DNA of 64,000 bases from Pseudoalteromonas rubra (GTDB taxonomy: Bacteria; Pseudomonadota; Gammaproteobacteria; Enterobacterales; Alteromonadaceae). Below the pieces are notes generated by a model that saw only the letters and a program-made list of their open reading frames with translations, did no database searches and was not told the origin of the DNA. The position numbers and the translations under genes were made by a program. The DNA is taken from contig NZ_CP045429.1 of assembly GCF_005886805.2 (NCBI RefSeq), positions 1,582,501 to 1,646,500 of the forward strand. Direction: 5' to 3'. This document shows, one piece after another, positions 1 through 9,581 of this stretch. The first letter of the stretch is position 1. Each line of letters opens with the position of its first letter.

Positions 1-991
1 TCAATATCTCCAGTTCCGCATTTTTTAAAGACGCACCGAGCGCGGCATCCCACATCAGGGTTACGCCCCTTGACAACGCGAGTTTAAAAATCTTTTGTAG
101 ATTACCAAATAGGTCCGTAAAACCTTTAGGGTGCTCCAAAAAGTACTGTTCCAGAGCAATTTTAATGACCGGACCTATCTCATCTGATTCCAGCAATATA
201 CCGTTTCCACTCGTGGATTGCTTGGTTGCATTCAGTGCATTGGTATTGACGTAAGCAACGTGGCCGGATGCATTCATAATAAAAATGCACAGGTCTTTTC
301 TGCCAGCCTGATCATTGATTTTATCCAGGTCTTCTTTTGTGAAGTCCTGCCAGGGAGTTGGACTCACTGTTCCGTCAGCAGACGTTGTCGTAATGGGATT
401 GAATTGACTGGGATCGACGCCAAAAGCTAACAGCCATTTACGGTTTTTTGGCAACTCCCGGGCGGCTTCAATCAAAGTCGTGCATACCGACTGTTTGTTG
501 TAGTCCCTGCCTATCAGATATTGGTCGTCACCATCTCCGCCACTTTCAACCCCTTGTCTGAACGGTGCCAGCTGCACCCAGGCGTTAAAGGAGGCTGTCG
601 GTGTCAGGTGGACATGGGGTTCTATCAGTCCGGGTAGTAGACACGCCCCCTGTAAGTCTTCCGGACCAGCGTCTGGGTACAGGCTTTGACATTGATCCCG
701 ACTGCCCGTGTGGACAATCTGACCATGCTTGATGACCACCGCTTCAACGGTCTTGGTTACATCGCCGTTTTCAAGTGTCCGGATGGTACCACCGAAAAAA
801 ATCTTGTGTTGCTGGGGTGGCCTGACAAACTTATTGGCAATGTAATCATCGATATAATGCTCTGCGGCAATCAGTAGTTTATCGAGATTGAAAACCCCTT
901 TTTCTGATTGGCTGCTATCCCCTTGTACTGCATGACCAAACAGCTGGTAATTACAACAGGCGCAGCCAAGGTGCGGATGATGTGAAGACAT
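1..991 (-). CDS. Amidohydrolase, YtcJ-like (C-terminus beyond window)
   Basis: An uninterrupted reading frame runs from an ATG at 991 to the window edge (330 codons visible), so the gene is partial at its 3' end. The start is preceded by GGAGAA. Around residue 120 the protein reads GLIEPHVHLTP, the HxH metal-binding signature after the first beta-strand of the amidohydrolase superfamily. The preceding stretch (KIFFGGTIRTLENG, then GACLLPG) fits the small beta-sandwich and entry strand of the amidohydrolase_3/YtcJ type. Such enzymes hydrolyse C-N bonds of amides or formyl groups; the substrate cannot be told. The first 20 residues carry an unusual Cys/His cluster (HHPHLGCACCNYQLFGH), which may bind metal or be a disordered tail. 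The remaining catalytic residues lie outside the window or could not be placed. Confidence 0.75.
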   Translation of the reverse strand, partial: MSSHHPHLGCACCNYQLFGHAVQGDSSQSEKGVFNLDKLLIAAEHYIDDYIANKFVRPPQQHKIFFGGTIRTLENGDVTKTVEAVVIKHGQIVHTGSRDQCQSLYPDAGPEDLQGACLLPGLIEPHVHLTPTASFNAWVQLAPFRQGVESGGDGDDQYLIGRDYNKQSVCTTLIEAARELPKNRKWLLAFGVDPSQFNPITTTSADGTVSPTPWQDFTKEDLDKINDQAGRKDLCIFIMNASGHVAYVNTNALNATKQSTSGNGILLESDEIGPVIKIALEQYFLEHPKGFTDLFGNLQKIFKLALSRGVTLMWDAALGASLKNAELEIL

Positions 992-1116
992 AGCGTTCTC
1001 CTTTGCATATGTGATGTAGTGTTAGGCAAGTGAATTCTTGCGCTATAAACGTAGAACATCTAAGCAAAAGTGAAAGCAGGTCGATTTTCTTTTGATCTTG
1101 GGTAGTAAAAATTGAG

Positions 1117-3744
1117 TTACACCTGAATACTGACGATGGCATGGCTGTCGTAAAAGCGCTTTACCTGCGAGGCATCTTCGCGCAATTCGATTTCACCAAC
1201 CTGCAGACCATGTGCGGCAAGTTTGCTACGCAGTGCATCCAGATGCGGCTGTGCCAGCTGGCAGACAGAGGGGCTGTCGCCCACTATCTCACAGTCAACG
1301 GCTTTGTCCATCAACTCAGCCTGAACGCTTAACTGGCCGAGTTTAGCGTAATCAAAGTTGAGCCGCACAAACCAGACTTGTTTTTCCGGCATATTGGCTT
1401 TGGCCGGTTTCTTGTATTTGCCAATCTGTAGCTCACTTTGGCGACATTCCTGTGGCAATTTGAGCGGCATAAACAAGTTGATCAGCAACTGGCTCTCGCT
1501 GTCAAATTTCTGTGCCAACGGTGCCGGGCCGGCATTCGTAGCCAGGTTGTTTTGCAGCAGTGCCAGGTCGTCCATCAGGCTTGACTGTGCCTGTTGAGTT
1601 ACCGCCTGAATAAACTGACTGGGCGCAGAGAGCTTGGTGCCGGGTTGCAGCGTTTCAACCAACGCGGCAACGCGCTGCTCTATGCTGGTTTGCGGCGTCA
1701 TAGTCTGAGTTTTGGCTGCAAGTTGGGTGCCCAATAAGGTTACTATGAGCTTGTCCAGCGCTTGTGCAAAGCTACTGTTGGGCAGGGCAGGTTGAAGCTG
1801 ACTGGCCAAAGCAGGAAGCCGGGCAAATAGCTCATGACTCACTTGCTCTGGTGAGTGTCGTGTTTCGTCCATCATCTTACTGAAGGCCTGATGGACCAGG
1901 CGCATCAGGTCGGCAGACTGTGGGTTACGAAATTGCTGGGTTGCTGACAGGGTTTCACTGAGCTGCTGCTGCAGCGGTGGGCCCGATTGATTTGGGGCTG
2001 CCTCAGCCTGGCGTAAGGTTTTACTCAGGATCTGGGCAATAGGCAAAGATAAACTGGGCTTTGCTGTGGCCAGTTGCTCTGCCTTTGTCTGACTCATCTG
2101 GCCTTGCAGGTGCTCAAGGGGTTTGCCTGGTATCTCAGCTTTAACAGGCTTATCAGTTGCACCTTCAGCTAAAGCCATAGCTTGTTGTACTTGTGGGTTG
2201 ATTATCTGCTGGGCATTGTACGGTTTTGACTGCTGAGGAACGACAGCCGAAAATACCTGCTGTAGCAGTGCCAGGCGCTGGGTAAAGGCGTTTGACGCTG
2301 AGGCCGCAGGCGGGGCTGGGGTCACCGGTTTGTCATTTACAGAGTGACCCGAGGTTGGCGGGTTTTTAGTCTCTGTGGCAGGGGCCGTGCTGCTTAATGC
2401 CGCAGTCGTTTGCGGTGATGCTTGAGTCGACTTGCTTTGAGGGCTGGTTGTTGGTGTCGGCGGCACGCCGCGTTCAGCAGCTGGAGTGTTTTTGGCTGCA
2501 GTAGACGGTGCAAGGAAGTTGTCTTTAGTGTGGCTTGCCTTTGTTATGTTAGTAAATACTTGCTCTACGCTATCAAGCAGCTGCAATAAAGGCTGACTGT
2601 GTACCGGCGTCATACTTTTCAGAACCAGGGCGGTATTATTTGCGGTCATCTGGGGCAAAGCAGCGCTGGGTGATTGAGGTTTGGCTTGTGGCGCTTGCGT
2701 GGTGGCCTGTGTTAGAGGCGTGCTGTTAGCTGAGTGAGCGGGTGTTGCATTGAAAAAGGGCCGTGACAGCCACTGACCTATGGCTTGTTTAACCGTCTGT
2801 TTTATGTCTGTCATCGACACATTGAGTAAAGGTTTGTCGTAATTCAGTGTCGACTTGGATCCTGCGGCGGTGCTGGTTGCCTGCTCCAGATCTGCGGCAA
2901 AACGGTGTGTGGCCAGGTTGGGCAAGGCCTGTTGCAACGATGTGTTCAGCTTAACCTGTGTTGACTGCTTAGCAACACCGATTTGCAACCCGTCAGGTTG
3001 TGCTTTTAACTGGGCGTTAAACCAGCTATTAAGTTTCAGTCCACTCTCTGAATGTGGGGTTTTTACTTCAACCTGCTGGTTGGCAAGCTGGAGTGTCGCA
3101 CTGTTGCGACCCAGTTTAATCTTGGGCTGTTCCTGGTTACCAAGTTGGGCAAGTAAAGAAGTAAGTTTGTGTTTACTTACTGGTGCTTTCATCAGCTCAT
3201 CACCGAAGGCATTAAAAATTTGTAGCAGCAGGGTATTCTGCCGGGTACTCAGATTCGCGACGAGTTTATTTTCCTGTTTGAGTAAGTCAGCCAGGGCCGG
3301 GGGAACGGGCAACGCCAGACCAATTTTGTCCAGTATTAAAGTCGCCTGATTGCCGCCTTTGAGTTGTGCGTCGAGCTGTAAGGCGCTTTGGCTACCCAGC
3401 CCTTTGATCAAACTTAACAGGCTCAGTAACGTTTGCGCGGGTTTTATTTGCAGTTTTAATTCCGGGGTGCTGACCGTCAGTAAGGTACCGTCAGCGCTGA
3501 GTTTTACTTCGGCTTCAGGGAGTTTGAGTGGCTGCTGTAACTGGCTCTGGCTCGCCAGTCGTACGCCTTGCCAGCGACCATCTATGGTGACTTCCATCTG
3601 AATGCTGTCGGGTTTTATTACCAGGTTGCGCGCATTGAAGGTTTGCTCAGCTGCCAGGGTGGGGTTTGCTGATGAACCGCGCTCATTAAGCTGTGAAGTG
3701 GCTAAATTTGCATTGTTTTGAATAGAAATCGTCGGCTTATTCAT
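1117..3744 (-). CDS. FliK-like hook-length control protein
   Basis: An 875-residue protein with a very long, low-complexity Gln/Ala/Ser/Thr/Pro-rich middle (roughly residues 320-600) and a folded C-terminal region of about 90 residues. The C-terminal part (WFVRLNFDYAKLGQLSVQ and the following LxxxLxxxGL segment) resembles the Flg_hook C-terminal domain of FliK, which switches the flagellar export gate from hook to filament substrates. The N-terminal 250 residues have repeated short beta-like blocks. No flagellar gene is visible nearby: it is divergent from the ccm operon. It may be an accessory FliK paralogue or a protein that only shares the Flg_hook fold. The ATG at 3744 has no strong Shine-Dalgarno sequence. 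The family call rests on the C-terminus only. Confidence 0.7.
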   Translation of the reverse strand: MNKPTISIQNNANLATSQLNERGSSANPTLAAEQTFNARNLVIKPDSIQMEVTIDGRWQGVRLASQSQLQQPLKLPEAEVKLSADGTLLTVSTPELKLQIKPAQTLLSLLSLIKGLGSQSALQLDAQLKGGNQATLILDKIGLALPVPPALADLLKQENKLVANLSTRQNTLLLQIFNAFGDELMKAPVSKHKLTSLLAQLGNQEQPKIKLGRNSATLQLANQQVEVKTPHSESGLKLNSWFNAQLKAQPDGLQIGVAKQSTQVKLNTSLQQALPNLATHRFAADLEQATSTAAGSKSTLNYDKPLLNVSMTDIKQTVKQAIGQWLSRPFFNATPAHSANSTPLTQATTQAPQAKPQSPSAALPQMTANNTALVLKSMTPVHSQPLLQLLDSVEQVFTNITKASHTKDNFLAPSTAAKNTPAAERGVPPTPTTSPQSKSTQASPQTTAALSSTAPATETKNPPTSGHSVNDKPVTPAPPAASASNAFTQRLALLQQVFSAVVPQQSKPYNAQQIINPQVQQAMALAEGATDKPVKAEIPGKPLEHLQGQMSQTKAEQLATAKPSLSLPIAQILSKTLRQAEAAPNQSGPPLQQQLSETLSATQQFRNPQSADLMRLVHQAFSKMMDETRHSPEQVSHELFARLPALASQLQPALPNSSFAQALDKLIVTLLGTQLAAKTQTMTPQTSIEQRVAALVETLQPGTKLSAPSQFIQAVTQQAQSSLMDDLALLQNNLATNAGPAPLAQKFDSESQLLINLFMPLKLPQECRQSELQIGKYKKPAKANMPEKQVWFVRLNFDYAKLGQLSVQAELMDKAVDCEIVGDSPSVCQLAQPHLDALRSKLAAHGLQVGEIELREDASQVKRFYDSHAIVSIQV

Positions 3745-3848
3745 TATTTTAAATCAAATTTTCGTTGATCGGTCGCATCCAATTATTCGTATTACCCTAC
3801 CATTATGATAGACTAACGCCCAATTTTTTAGCGTCAGAGAGTCGCGCC

Positions 3849-4472
3849 TTGCTAGAGATAAAGTCCGTCACGTGTGTTAAACAGGACCGCTGTTTGTTTG
3901 AGTCATTGAGTTTTTCGCTTCAGGCGGGTCAAATCATGCAAGTTGAAGGCCCAAATGGTGCAGGTAAAACGTCTTTATTACGTATCATTGCGGGTTTCGC
4001 CCGAGCCGACGAAGGTCAAATCTGTTTTGAAGGCCAGGATATCAGTCGCGATTACGACACATTCGCTGAGTCCTTGCTGTTTATCGGTCATAAAACCGGG
4101 GTGAATCAGCAATTAACGGCCTACGAAAACGTGCAATATTGGTTGCAGGTACATGGCTACGGGGCTGACGAAGAGGAAGTCTATCCCTTATTAGGTCAGC
4201 TTGGACTGGTGGGTTTGGAAGATGTTCCGGTACGAACCCTTTCGGCGGGACAGCAACGCCGGGTTGCACTGGTCAGGCTGTGGCTTAACAAGGCCCGCTT
4301 GTGGATCCTTGATGAGCCCTTCACTGCACTCGATAAAAAAGGCGTGGCACTGCTGCAACGGCAGTTTGAATCGCATCTTGCAAATGGCGGCGCCATTTTA
4401 CTGACGACCCACCAGGATCTGACAACTCAGTTCAGCTCCCTGAAAACCCTGGCTCTGGAGTACCGCCATTAA
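3849..4472 (+). CDS. ccmA: Heme exporter ATP-binding protein CcmA
   Basis: ABC ATPase of the CcmABCD complex that releases holo-CcmE during cytochrome c maturation. Visible motifs are Walker A GPNGAGKT near residue 35, signature LSAGQQRR and Walker B LWILDEPFTAL. The frame is open from a TTG at 3765, but homology begins at LLEIKSV, so I take the TTG at 3849 (weak AGAGAG upstream) as the start, giving 207 residues, the usual size. The stop codon overlaps the ccmB ATG (TAATG), which indicates translational coupling. First gene of the ccm operon, divergent from the FliK-like gene. The exact start is uncertain. Confidence 0.93.
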   Translation: MLEIKSVTCVKQDRCLFESLSFSLQAGQIMQVEGPNGAGKTSLLRIIAGFARADEGQICFEGQDISRDYDTFAESLLFIGHKTGVNQQLTAYENVQYWLQVHGYGADEEEVYPLLGQLGLVGLEDVPVRTLSAGQQRRVALVRLWLNKARLWILDEPFTALDKKGVALLQRQFESHLANGGAILLTTHQDLTTQFSSLKTLALEYRH

Positions 4473-5158
4473 TGAAGGTTGAGCATTCTTATTGGCATTT
4501 ATTTGTCGCTGTTTATCGTAAAGACGTGACTTTGGCGTTCCGTCAACGTGCCGAAATCGTTAACCCTCTTCTGTTTTTTCTGATAGTCATTTCGTTATTT
4601 CCGTTGGCAATTGGACCCGAACCGGCCTTGCTGGGGCGTATGGCTGCAGGTATCATTTGGGTAGCCGCGTTACTGTCTACCATGTTGGGTTTGGACAAGT
4701 TATTTCGCGATGATTATGCCGATGGATCGCTGGAGCAAATGATTGCTTCACCATATCCTTTGTCTTTGTCTGTGCTGGCTAAAGTTGCCGCACACTGGAC
4801 CATCACCGGATTGCCTATGGTGCTGATGGCACCTTTGTTTGCGCTGTTGATGAATCTCGACAGCCAGGCGCTGGGCGCAACCATTCTGACTTTGTTGATT
4901 GGAACGCCTTTATTAAGTTTTATCGGTGCCATTGGCGCCGCGTTAACCGTGGGTTTGCAAAAAGGGGGCATTCTGATGAGTCTGCTTGTTTTACCTTTGT
5001 ATATTCCGGTTCTGATTTTCGCAACCTCTGCCATTGATACCGCCAGTATGTCGGTCGCTTATGGCGGACAACTTGCGATCCTTGGTGCCATGCTGGCTGT
5101 TGCCATAGTCACGGCACCAATTGCTATATCGTCAGCTTTAAGAGTGAGTGTAAGTTAA
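4472..5158 (+). CDS. ccmB: Heme exporter membrane protein CcmB
   Basis: A 228-residue inner-membrane protein with six predicted hydrophobic segments, the transmembrane partner of CcmA. The N-terminus (FVAVYRKDVTLAFRQRAEIVNPLLFF) and the segment LFRDDYADGSLEQM are characteristic of CcmB. It overlaps ccmA by one base and is followed two bases later by ccmC. Acts with CcmA, CcmC and CcmD to load heme onto CcmE and release it. Length is typical. Confidence 0.95.
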   Translation: MKVEHSYWHLFVAVYRKDVTLAFRQRAEIVNPLLFFLIVISLFPLAIGPEPALLGRMAAGIIWVAALLSTMLGLDKLFRDDYADGSLEQMIASPYPLSLSVLAKVAAHWTITGLPMVLMAPLFALLMNLDSQALGATILTLLIGTPLLSFIGAIGAALTVGLQKGGILMSLLVLPLYIPVLIFATSAIDTASMSVAYGGQLAILGAMLAVAIVTAPIAISSALRVSVS

Positions 5159-5159
5159 A

Positions 5160-5897
5160 ATGTGGAAGTGGTTACATCCCTATGCCAAAGCGGAGCGTGC
5201 TTACCAATTGTGTAACACCTTGCTTCCGTACTTTGTTACCGTAACGGCGGTGTGTATCGCCGTCGGATGGATCTGGGGCCTGGCATTTGCCCCAGCAGAT
5301 TATCAGCAAAAGGACAGCTATCGCATTATCTTTATCCACGTGCCTTCGGCTATTTTGTCTATGGGTGCGTATTCTTCTATGGCCATTGCTGCGATTGTTG
5401 CCCTGGTCTGGCAGATCCGTAATGCCGAACTCGCTGTGGTTGCGATTGCGCCAGTTGGTGCAGCTATGACCGCCATTGCACTTATCACCGGTGCTGCCTG
5501 GGGTAAACCTATGTGGGGTGCCTGGTGGGTATGGGATGCACGTTTAACCTCTGAGTTAATTCTGCTGTTTTTGTACTTCGGGGTATTGTCTTTATATCAC
5601 GCTTTTGAAGACAAGAAGTCTGGCGGCAGAGCGGCCTGTATTCTGGCCATTGTTGGGGTGATTAACCTGCCAATTATTCATTTTTCTGTTGAGTGGTGGA
5701 ACACCTTGCATCAGGGTTCAACCATCACCAAGTTTGATACGTCAGCCATCGATCCGTCTATGTTATGGCCGTTACTTATCAATATTTTAGGATTTGCTGC
5801 ATTTGTCGGGGCACTGTCACTGGTACGCCTTAAAAATGAGATCCTTCAGGTCGAGAAGCACCGCCCCTGGGTGCGTCAGCTGGTTAGTCGAGGTTAA
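5160..5897 (+). CDS. ccmC: Heme lyase/exporter subunit CcmC
   Basis: A 245-residue protein with six membrane segments and the heme-handling tryptophan-rich motif WGAWWVWDARLTSE at about residues 118-131. Conserved periplasmic histidines flank it (FIHVPSAILS near residue 60 and EWWNTLHQGST near 183). CcmC transfers heme to the conserved histidine of CcmE. It sits one base after the ccmB stop and two bases before ccmD in the ccm operon. Confidence 0.96.
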   Translation: MWKWLHPYAKAERAYQLCNTLLPYFVTVTAVCIAVGWIWGLAFAPADYQQKDSYRIIFIHVPSAILSMGAYSSMAIAAIVALVWQIRNAELAVVAIAPVGAAMTAIALITGAAWGKPMWGAWWVWDARLTSELILLFLYFGVLSLYHAFEDKKSGGRAACILAIVGVINLPIIHFSVEWWNTLHQGSTITKFDTSAIDPSMLWPLLINILGFAAFVGALSLVRLKNEILQVEKHRPWVRQLVSRG

Positions 5898-5899
5898 GT

Positions 5900-6106
5900 A
5901 TGCAGTTTGAATCTTTGAGTGACTTTTTTCATATGGGTGGTTACGCCTTTTATGTGTGGCTGTCTTTTGGCAGTTGTGCCTTTATCTTGCTGGGATTAGT
6001 GTGGGCGTCGCTAAATGATGCCAAGCGCATTAAGCGTGAAGTAGCAGCACAAATTAAGCGTGAAGCGCGCATCAAGCAGGCTCGCGAAGAGGAGGTAAAA
6101 GCATGA
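5900..6106 (+). CDS. ccmD: Heme exporter protein CcmD
   Basis: A 68-residue protein with one membrane span (residues about 12-36, [21 protein letters not shown]) and a highly charged Lys/Arg/Glu cytoplasmic tail. The N-terminal [11 protein letters not shown] is typical of CcmD. It stabilises the CcmABC-CcmE complex. The stop overlaps the ccmE start by four bases (ATGA). Confidence 0.92.
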   Translation: MQFESLSDFFHMGGYAFYVWLSFGSCAFILLGLVWASLNDAKRIKREVAAQIKREARIKQAREEEVKA

Positions 6107-6582
6107 ACCCAAGACGTAAAAAACGCCTGTTTGCCGTTGTAGCCGTGATCTTTGGGATCGGCTCTGCCGTAGGTCTGACCCTGTATGCGTTGCAGGAAAA
6201 CATCAATCTTTTCTATACGCCCAGTGAGCTAATTGAAGGTAAAGGGCCAGAGAAAGAGCTGCCTTATATCGGGCAAAAACTGCGCATCGGCGGTATGGTT
6301 GTGCCAGGGAGTGTCGATCGAGTTGAAACGTCTCTGGATGTGACCTTCAAGCTCATCGATACTGGTCCTATGGTAACCATTAAATACCACGGCATTTTAC
6401 CTGACTTGTTCCGTGAAGGTCAGGGGATTGTAGCGCAGGGGACACTGGTTGAACCTAACGTCATTGAAGCATTTGAAGTGTTGGCAAAGCACGATGAAGA
6501 GTATATGCCAGCTGAAATCGCTGAGGCAGTGAAAGGGATCAAGCATGAAAAACCTAAGTATAATTTAAACAGCGAGAACTAA
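6103..6582 (+). CDS. ccmE: Periplasmic heme chaperone CcmE
   Basis: A 159-residue membrane-anchored chaperone that carries heme covalently from CcmC to the CcmF/H lyase. The N-terminus is a basic stretch (MNPRRKKR) and a single membrane anchor. The beta-barrel includes the conserved GGMVVPGSV segment. The heme-attachment histidine is H130 in [10 protein letters not shown], with Y134 as the axial ligand position. The N-terminus overlaps ccmD by four bases; ccmF begins one base after the stop. Confidence 0.96.
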   Translation: MNPRRKKRLFAVVAVIFGIGSAVGLTLYALQENINLFYTPSELIEGKGPEKELPYIGQKLRIGGMVVPGSVDRVETSLDVTFKLIDTGPMVTIKYHGILPDLFREGQGIVAQGTLVEPNVIEAFEVLAKHDEEYMPAEIAEAVKGIKHEKPKYNLNSEN

Positions 6583-6583
6583 T

Positions 6584-8539
6584 ATGATCCCTGAGATAGG
6601 TTATTTTTCATTAGTTCTGGCCATGGGCCTGAGCCTGCTGTTGTGTATTTTTCCTCTCTGGGGTGCTTATACCGGCAACTTGCGCCTGATGCGCACAGCC
6701 CCTTCGCTGGCTGTGGGTCAGTGCTTGCTGGTGTTGTTCTCTTTTGGTGTACTGATTTACATCACATTGACTGATGACTTTACCGTTGCTTATGTAGCGC
6801 ATCATTCTTCCAGCACACTGCCTTGGTACTACAAAGTCACTTCGACCTGGGGAGGCCATGAAGGCGCGATCCTGTTGTGGTTGGTGATGCAGGCGAGCTG
6901 GACCGCACTGGTTGCTATGATGTCTAAGTCCTTGCCTTGGGTGCTGCGGGCGCGCGTACTGGGCGTGCTGGGCTTCCTGGGTGTTGGCTTCATGCTCTAC
7001 ACCTTGTGGATGTCGAGCCCGTTTGAGCGACTACTACCTTATTATCCGGTTGAAGGCCGTGACCTCAACCCTCTATTGCAAGACCCGGGGATGATCATTC
7101 ACCCACCTCTGCTTTATATGGGCTATGTGGGATTATCTGTGTCTTTCTCTTTTGCTATCGCAGCCCTTTTGACAGGCAAGCTGGACAATACCTGGGCTAA
7201 ATGGTCGCGCCCCTGGACAATGGCAGCATGGGGTTTCTTAACCTTAGGTATTACCATCGGCAGCTGGTGGGCTTATGCAGAGCTTGGCTGGGGCGGCTGG
7301 TGGTTCTGGGATCCGGTTGAAAATGCTTCTTTAATGCCCTGGTTGGTTGCAACCGCGTTATTACACTCTCTGGCTATAACAGAGAAGCGAGGCGTATTTA
7401 AGTCCTGGACTGTTTTATTAGCCATCGCGGCCTTTAGCTTATGTCTGTTAGGCACTTTTATCGTTCGTTCCGGCATTATTGTTTCTGTACACGCTTTTGC
7501 GACAGACCCGGATCGTGGTTTGTTTATTTTATCTTTCCTCGCCTTAGTGGTTGGCGGCAGTTTGGCACTGTACGGGCTGCGCGTCAGTCAGGTTTACAGC
7601 GAAGGTCGTTATAAGCTTGTATCACGTGAAGTCGGGTTATGGGTGAATAATATTTTCCTGGTTGTGGCAACATTGATTGTATTACTGGGTACGTTATTAC
7701 CCATGATCCATAAAGAGTTGGGGCTGGGGTCAATCTCCATTGGTGTGCCGTTCTTTAATCAGATGTTTGCGATTTTGATTGTGCCGTTTGCCATCTTAAT
7801 GGGTATGGCGCCCATGCTGCGCTGGAAACAGAACAAGTTGCCACCTCTGGCTAAAAAGTGGGCGGGTATTTTTGTTGCGACCATAGTGATCACCAGTGCC
7901 TGGTTGTTCTCCAGCTTTGATGAAATCAGCACGCTGACCTATCTGGCTACGGCATTGGCGGTGTGGATCTGTATCGCCACGGTAGTCGACCTGGTGGAAA
8001 AAGTCAGTGTTCACCCAAGTACAGCACAGGGCCTGAAGCGTCTGGGCATGAGCTATTGGGCTATGGTGCTGGGCCATGTAGGTATCGCGTTTGTGATTGC
8101 CAGTGTGACTCTGACCTCTGCTTATTCAGTAGAGCGCTCAGTGGTGATGAAAAAAGGTGAAACCGCAACGCTCAATGACTACGAGTATCGCTTTGAAGGG
8201 GTGAACGAGATCCGTGGCCCTAACTATGGTGGTCATGCTGGCGAAGTCACCGTATTTAAAGACGGTGAGTACGTGACCTTACTACACGCAGAAAAGCGCT
8301 TGTACGATGTGGGTATGCAATTTATGACTGAAGCTGCGATTGACGATGGTTTCTTCCGCGACTTGTATCTGGCGCTGGGAGAATCTATGGGCAATGGTGC
8401 CTGGTCACTGCGTATCTATCACAAGCCTTATGTTCGCTGGATGTGGCTGGGTGGTATCCTTATCTCCGTGGCTGGTTTCATTGTTCTGGCTGATAAACGT
8501 TATCGTCGTCGCAAGCAAACCTCTGTGGAGCATGCATAA
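6584..8539 (+). CDS. ccmF: Cytochrome c heme lyase subunit CcmF
   Basis: A 651-residue polytopic membrane protein, the main heme lyase subunit. The WWD motif GWGGWWFWDPVENASLMPW lies at about residues 234-252, and conserved histidines occur at IIHPPLLYMGYVG (around 170) and in the later VRSG and LLPMIHKELG regions. A C-terminal periplasmic domain precedes the last membrane helix. Length matches the family. The stop overlaps the ccmG start (TAATG). Confidence 0.97.
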   Translation: MIPEIGYFSLVLAMGLSLLLCIFPLWGAYTGNLRLMRTAPSLAVGQCLLVLFSFGVLIYITLTDDFTVAYVAHHSSSTLPWYYKVTSTWGGHEGAILLWLVMQASWTALVAMMSKSLPWVLRARVLGVLGFLGVGFMLYTLWMSSPFERLLPYYPVEGRDLNPLLQDPGMIIHPPLLYMGYVGLSVSFSFAIAALLTGKLDNTWAKWSRPWTMAAWGFLTLGITIGSWWAYAELGWGGWWFWDPVENASLMPWLVATALLHSLAITEKRGVFKSWTVLLAIAAFSLCLLGTFIVRSGIIVSVHAFATDPDRGLFILSFLALVVGGSLALYGLRVSQVYSEGRYKLVSREVGLWVNNIFLVVATLIVLLGTLLPMIHKELGLGSISIGVPFFNQMFAILIVPFAILMGMAPMLRWKQNKLPPLAKKWAGIFVATIVITSAWLFSSFDEISTLTYLATALAVWICIATVVDLVEKVSVHPSTAQGLKRLGMSYWAMVLGHVGIAFVIASVTLTSAYSVERSVVMKKGETATLNDYEYRFEGVNEIRGPNYGGHAGEVTVFKDGEYVTLLHAEKRLYDVGMQFMTEAAIDDGFFRDLYLALGESMGNGAWSLRIYHKPYVRWMWLGGILISVAGFIVLADKRYRRRKQTSVEHA

Positions 8540-9111
8540 TGAACAAAAAGTTTTTAGGCCTGGCGCCACTACTGATTTTTGTGTTGCTGTGCGTGTTCTT
8601 GTATCAGGGCTTGTTTGGCAATCCAAGAGAGCTGCAAACCGGCCGACTGGGCCAGACTATGCCTGCGTTTGAGTTGCCAGACTTGATGGATGAACAAAAA
8701 CGCTGGACAGATCAGGACTTGCTGGGCGAGGTTTACCTGCTGAACGTATGGGGCACCTGGTGCCCAACCTGTATTGCGGAGCTTGGTTACCTTACCGAGC
8801 TGCGCGAGCAGGGCGTGCGGATCATTGGCTTATACTACGAGCAAGCCTATGATCCCGATTTTGGCGATCAGTTTGATATCAACTACCTGCGTACCGATGT
8901 CCAGCAAATGCTGGCGCGAGCAGGGGACCCTTATCAGTTTAATATTCTGGATTTGGAGCGCACTTTAGCGCTGGATTTAGGGGTTTCCGGCGCACCGGAA
9001 ACTTTCCTGGTAGACAAAAACGGTAAGATCATTTTGCACCACACTGGCGATATTAATCCTCGGGTATGGCGCAGCAAATTTGCTCCGGCAATTCAGGAGT
9101 TGCAACCATGA
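8539..9111 (+). CDS. dsbE: Thiol:disulfide interchange protein CcmG/DsbE
   Basis: A 190-residue thioredoxin-fold protein tethered by an N-terminal membrane helix (FLGLAPLLIFVLLCVFLY). The active site is WGTWCPTC with C75 and C78, and the cis-proline region reads GVSGAPETFLVDKNG. It reduces the apocytochrome CXXCH cysteines or CcmH before heme ligation. Overlaps ccmF by one base and ccmH by four bases in the same operon. Confidence 0.96.
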   Translation: MNKKFLGLAPLLIFVLLCVFLYQGLFGNPRELQTGRLGQTMPAFELPDLMDEQKRWTDQDLLGEVYLLNVWGTWCPTCIAELGYLTELREQGVRIIGLYYEQAYDPDFGDQFDINYLRTDVQQMLARAGDPYQFNILDLERTLALDLGVSGAPETFLVDKNGKIILHHTGDINPRVWRSKFAPAIQELQP

Positions 9112-9581
9112 AAAAACTAATGCTGGCATTGGCATTACTGGCTGGCCTGTGGTCGCTCAGTGCCAATGCTGTTGAAGATAAGTACCAGTTCAAAGATGCG
9201 GAAAGAGAGCAAACCTTTAAAGAGCTGGTGCAGGAGCTGAGATGTCCAAAGTGTCAGAACCAGAACATAGCTGATTCTGATGCGGTGGTCGCAAAAGACC
9301 TACGTGACCGGGTTTTGGACATGGTTCATGAAGGTAAATCTAAGCAGGAAGTGATTGATTTTATGATCGATCGTTACGGCTACTTTGTTCATTACCAGCC
9401 ACCCGTTACACCTGCCACGATTGTACTGTGGGTGATGCCTGTGGTGATCCTGGTGTTGGGTTTTGGTTTTATTGTATTCAGACAGAAAAAAGCAGCACGT
9501 AAACAAAGCTGGAGCCCGGAAGATGAGCAAAAGCTCGCGGAGCTTATCAAACAAAGCCAGCGTAAGGAGCGTACTTCATGA
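9108..9581 (+). CDS. ccmH: Cytochrome c maturation protein CcmH (CcmL type)
   Basis: A 157-residue protein with a signal peptide (MKKLMLALALLAGLWSLSANA) and the conserved redox motif LRCPKCQNQNIADSDA, C46 and C49. One membrane helix near residues 103-124 ends in a basic, charged tail. It handles apocytochrome thiols together with CcmG and CcmF. I use the ATG at 9108 inside the ccmG stop rather than an upstream in-frame ATG at 9066, because the signal peptide begins here. Together with ccmI it corresponds to the two halves of the fused E. coli CcmH. Confidence 0.95.
   Translation: MKKLMLALALLAGLWSLSANAVEDKYQFKDAEREQTFKELVQELRCPKCQNQNIADSDAVVAKDLRDRVLDMVHEGKSKQEVIDFMIDRYGYFVHYQPPVTPATIVLWVMPVVILVLGFGFIVFRQKKAARKQSWSPEDEQKLAELIKQSQRKERTS

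Noticed and set aside
2855..3349. 164-codon plus-strand frame opposite the FliK-like gene
   Set aside because: Antisense to a convincing gene; its Ser/Cys/Leu-rich product is typical of a shadow frame.
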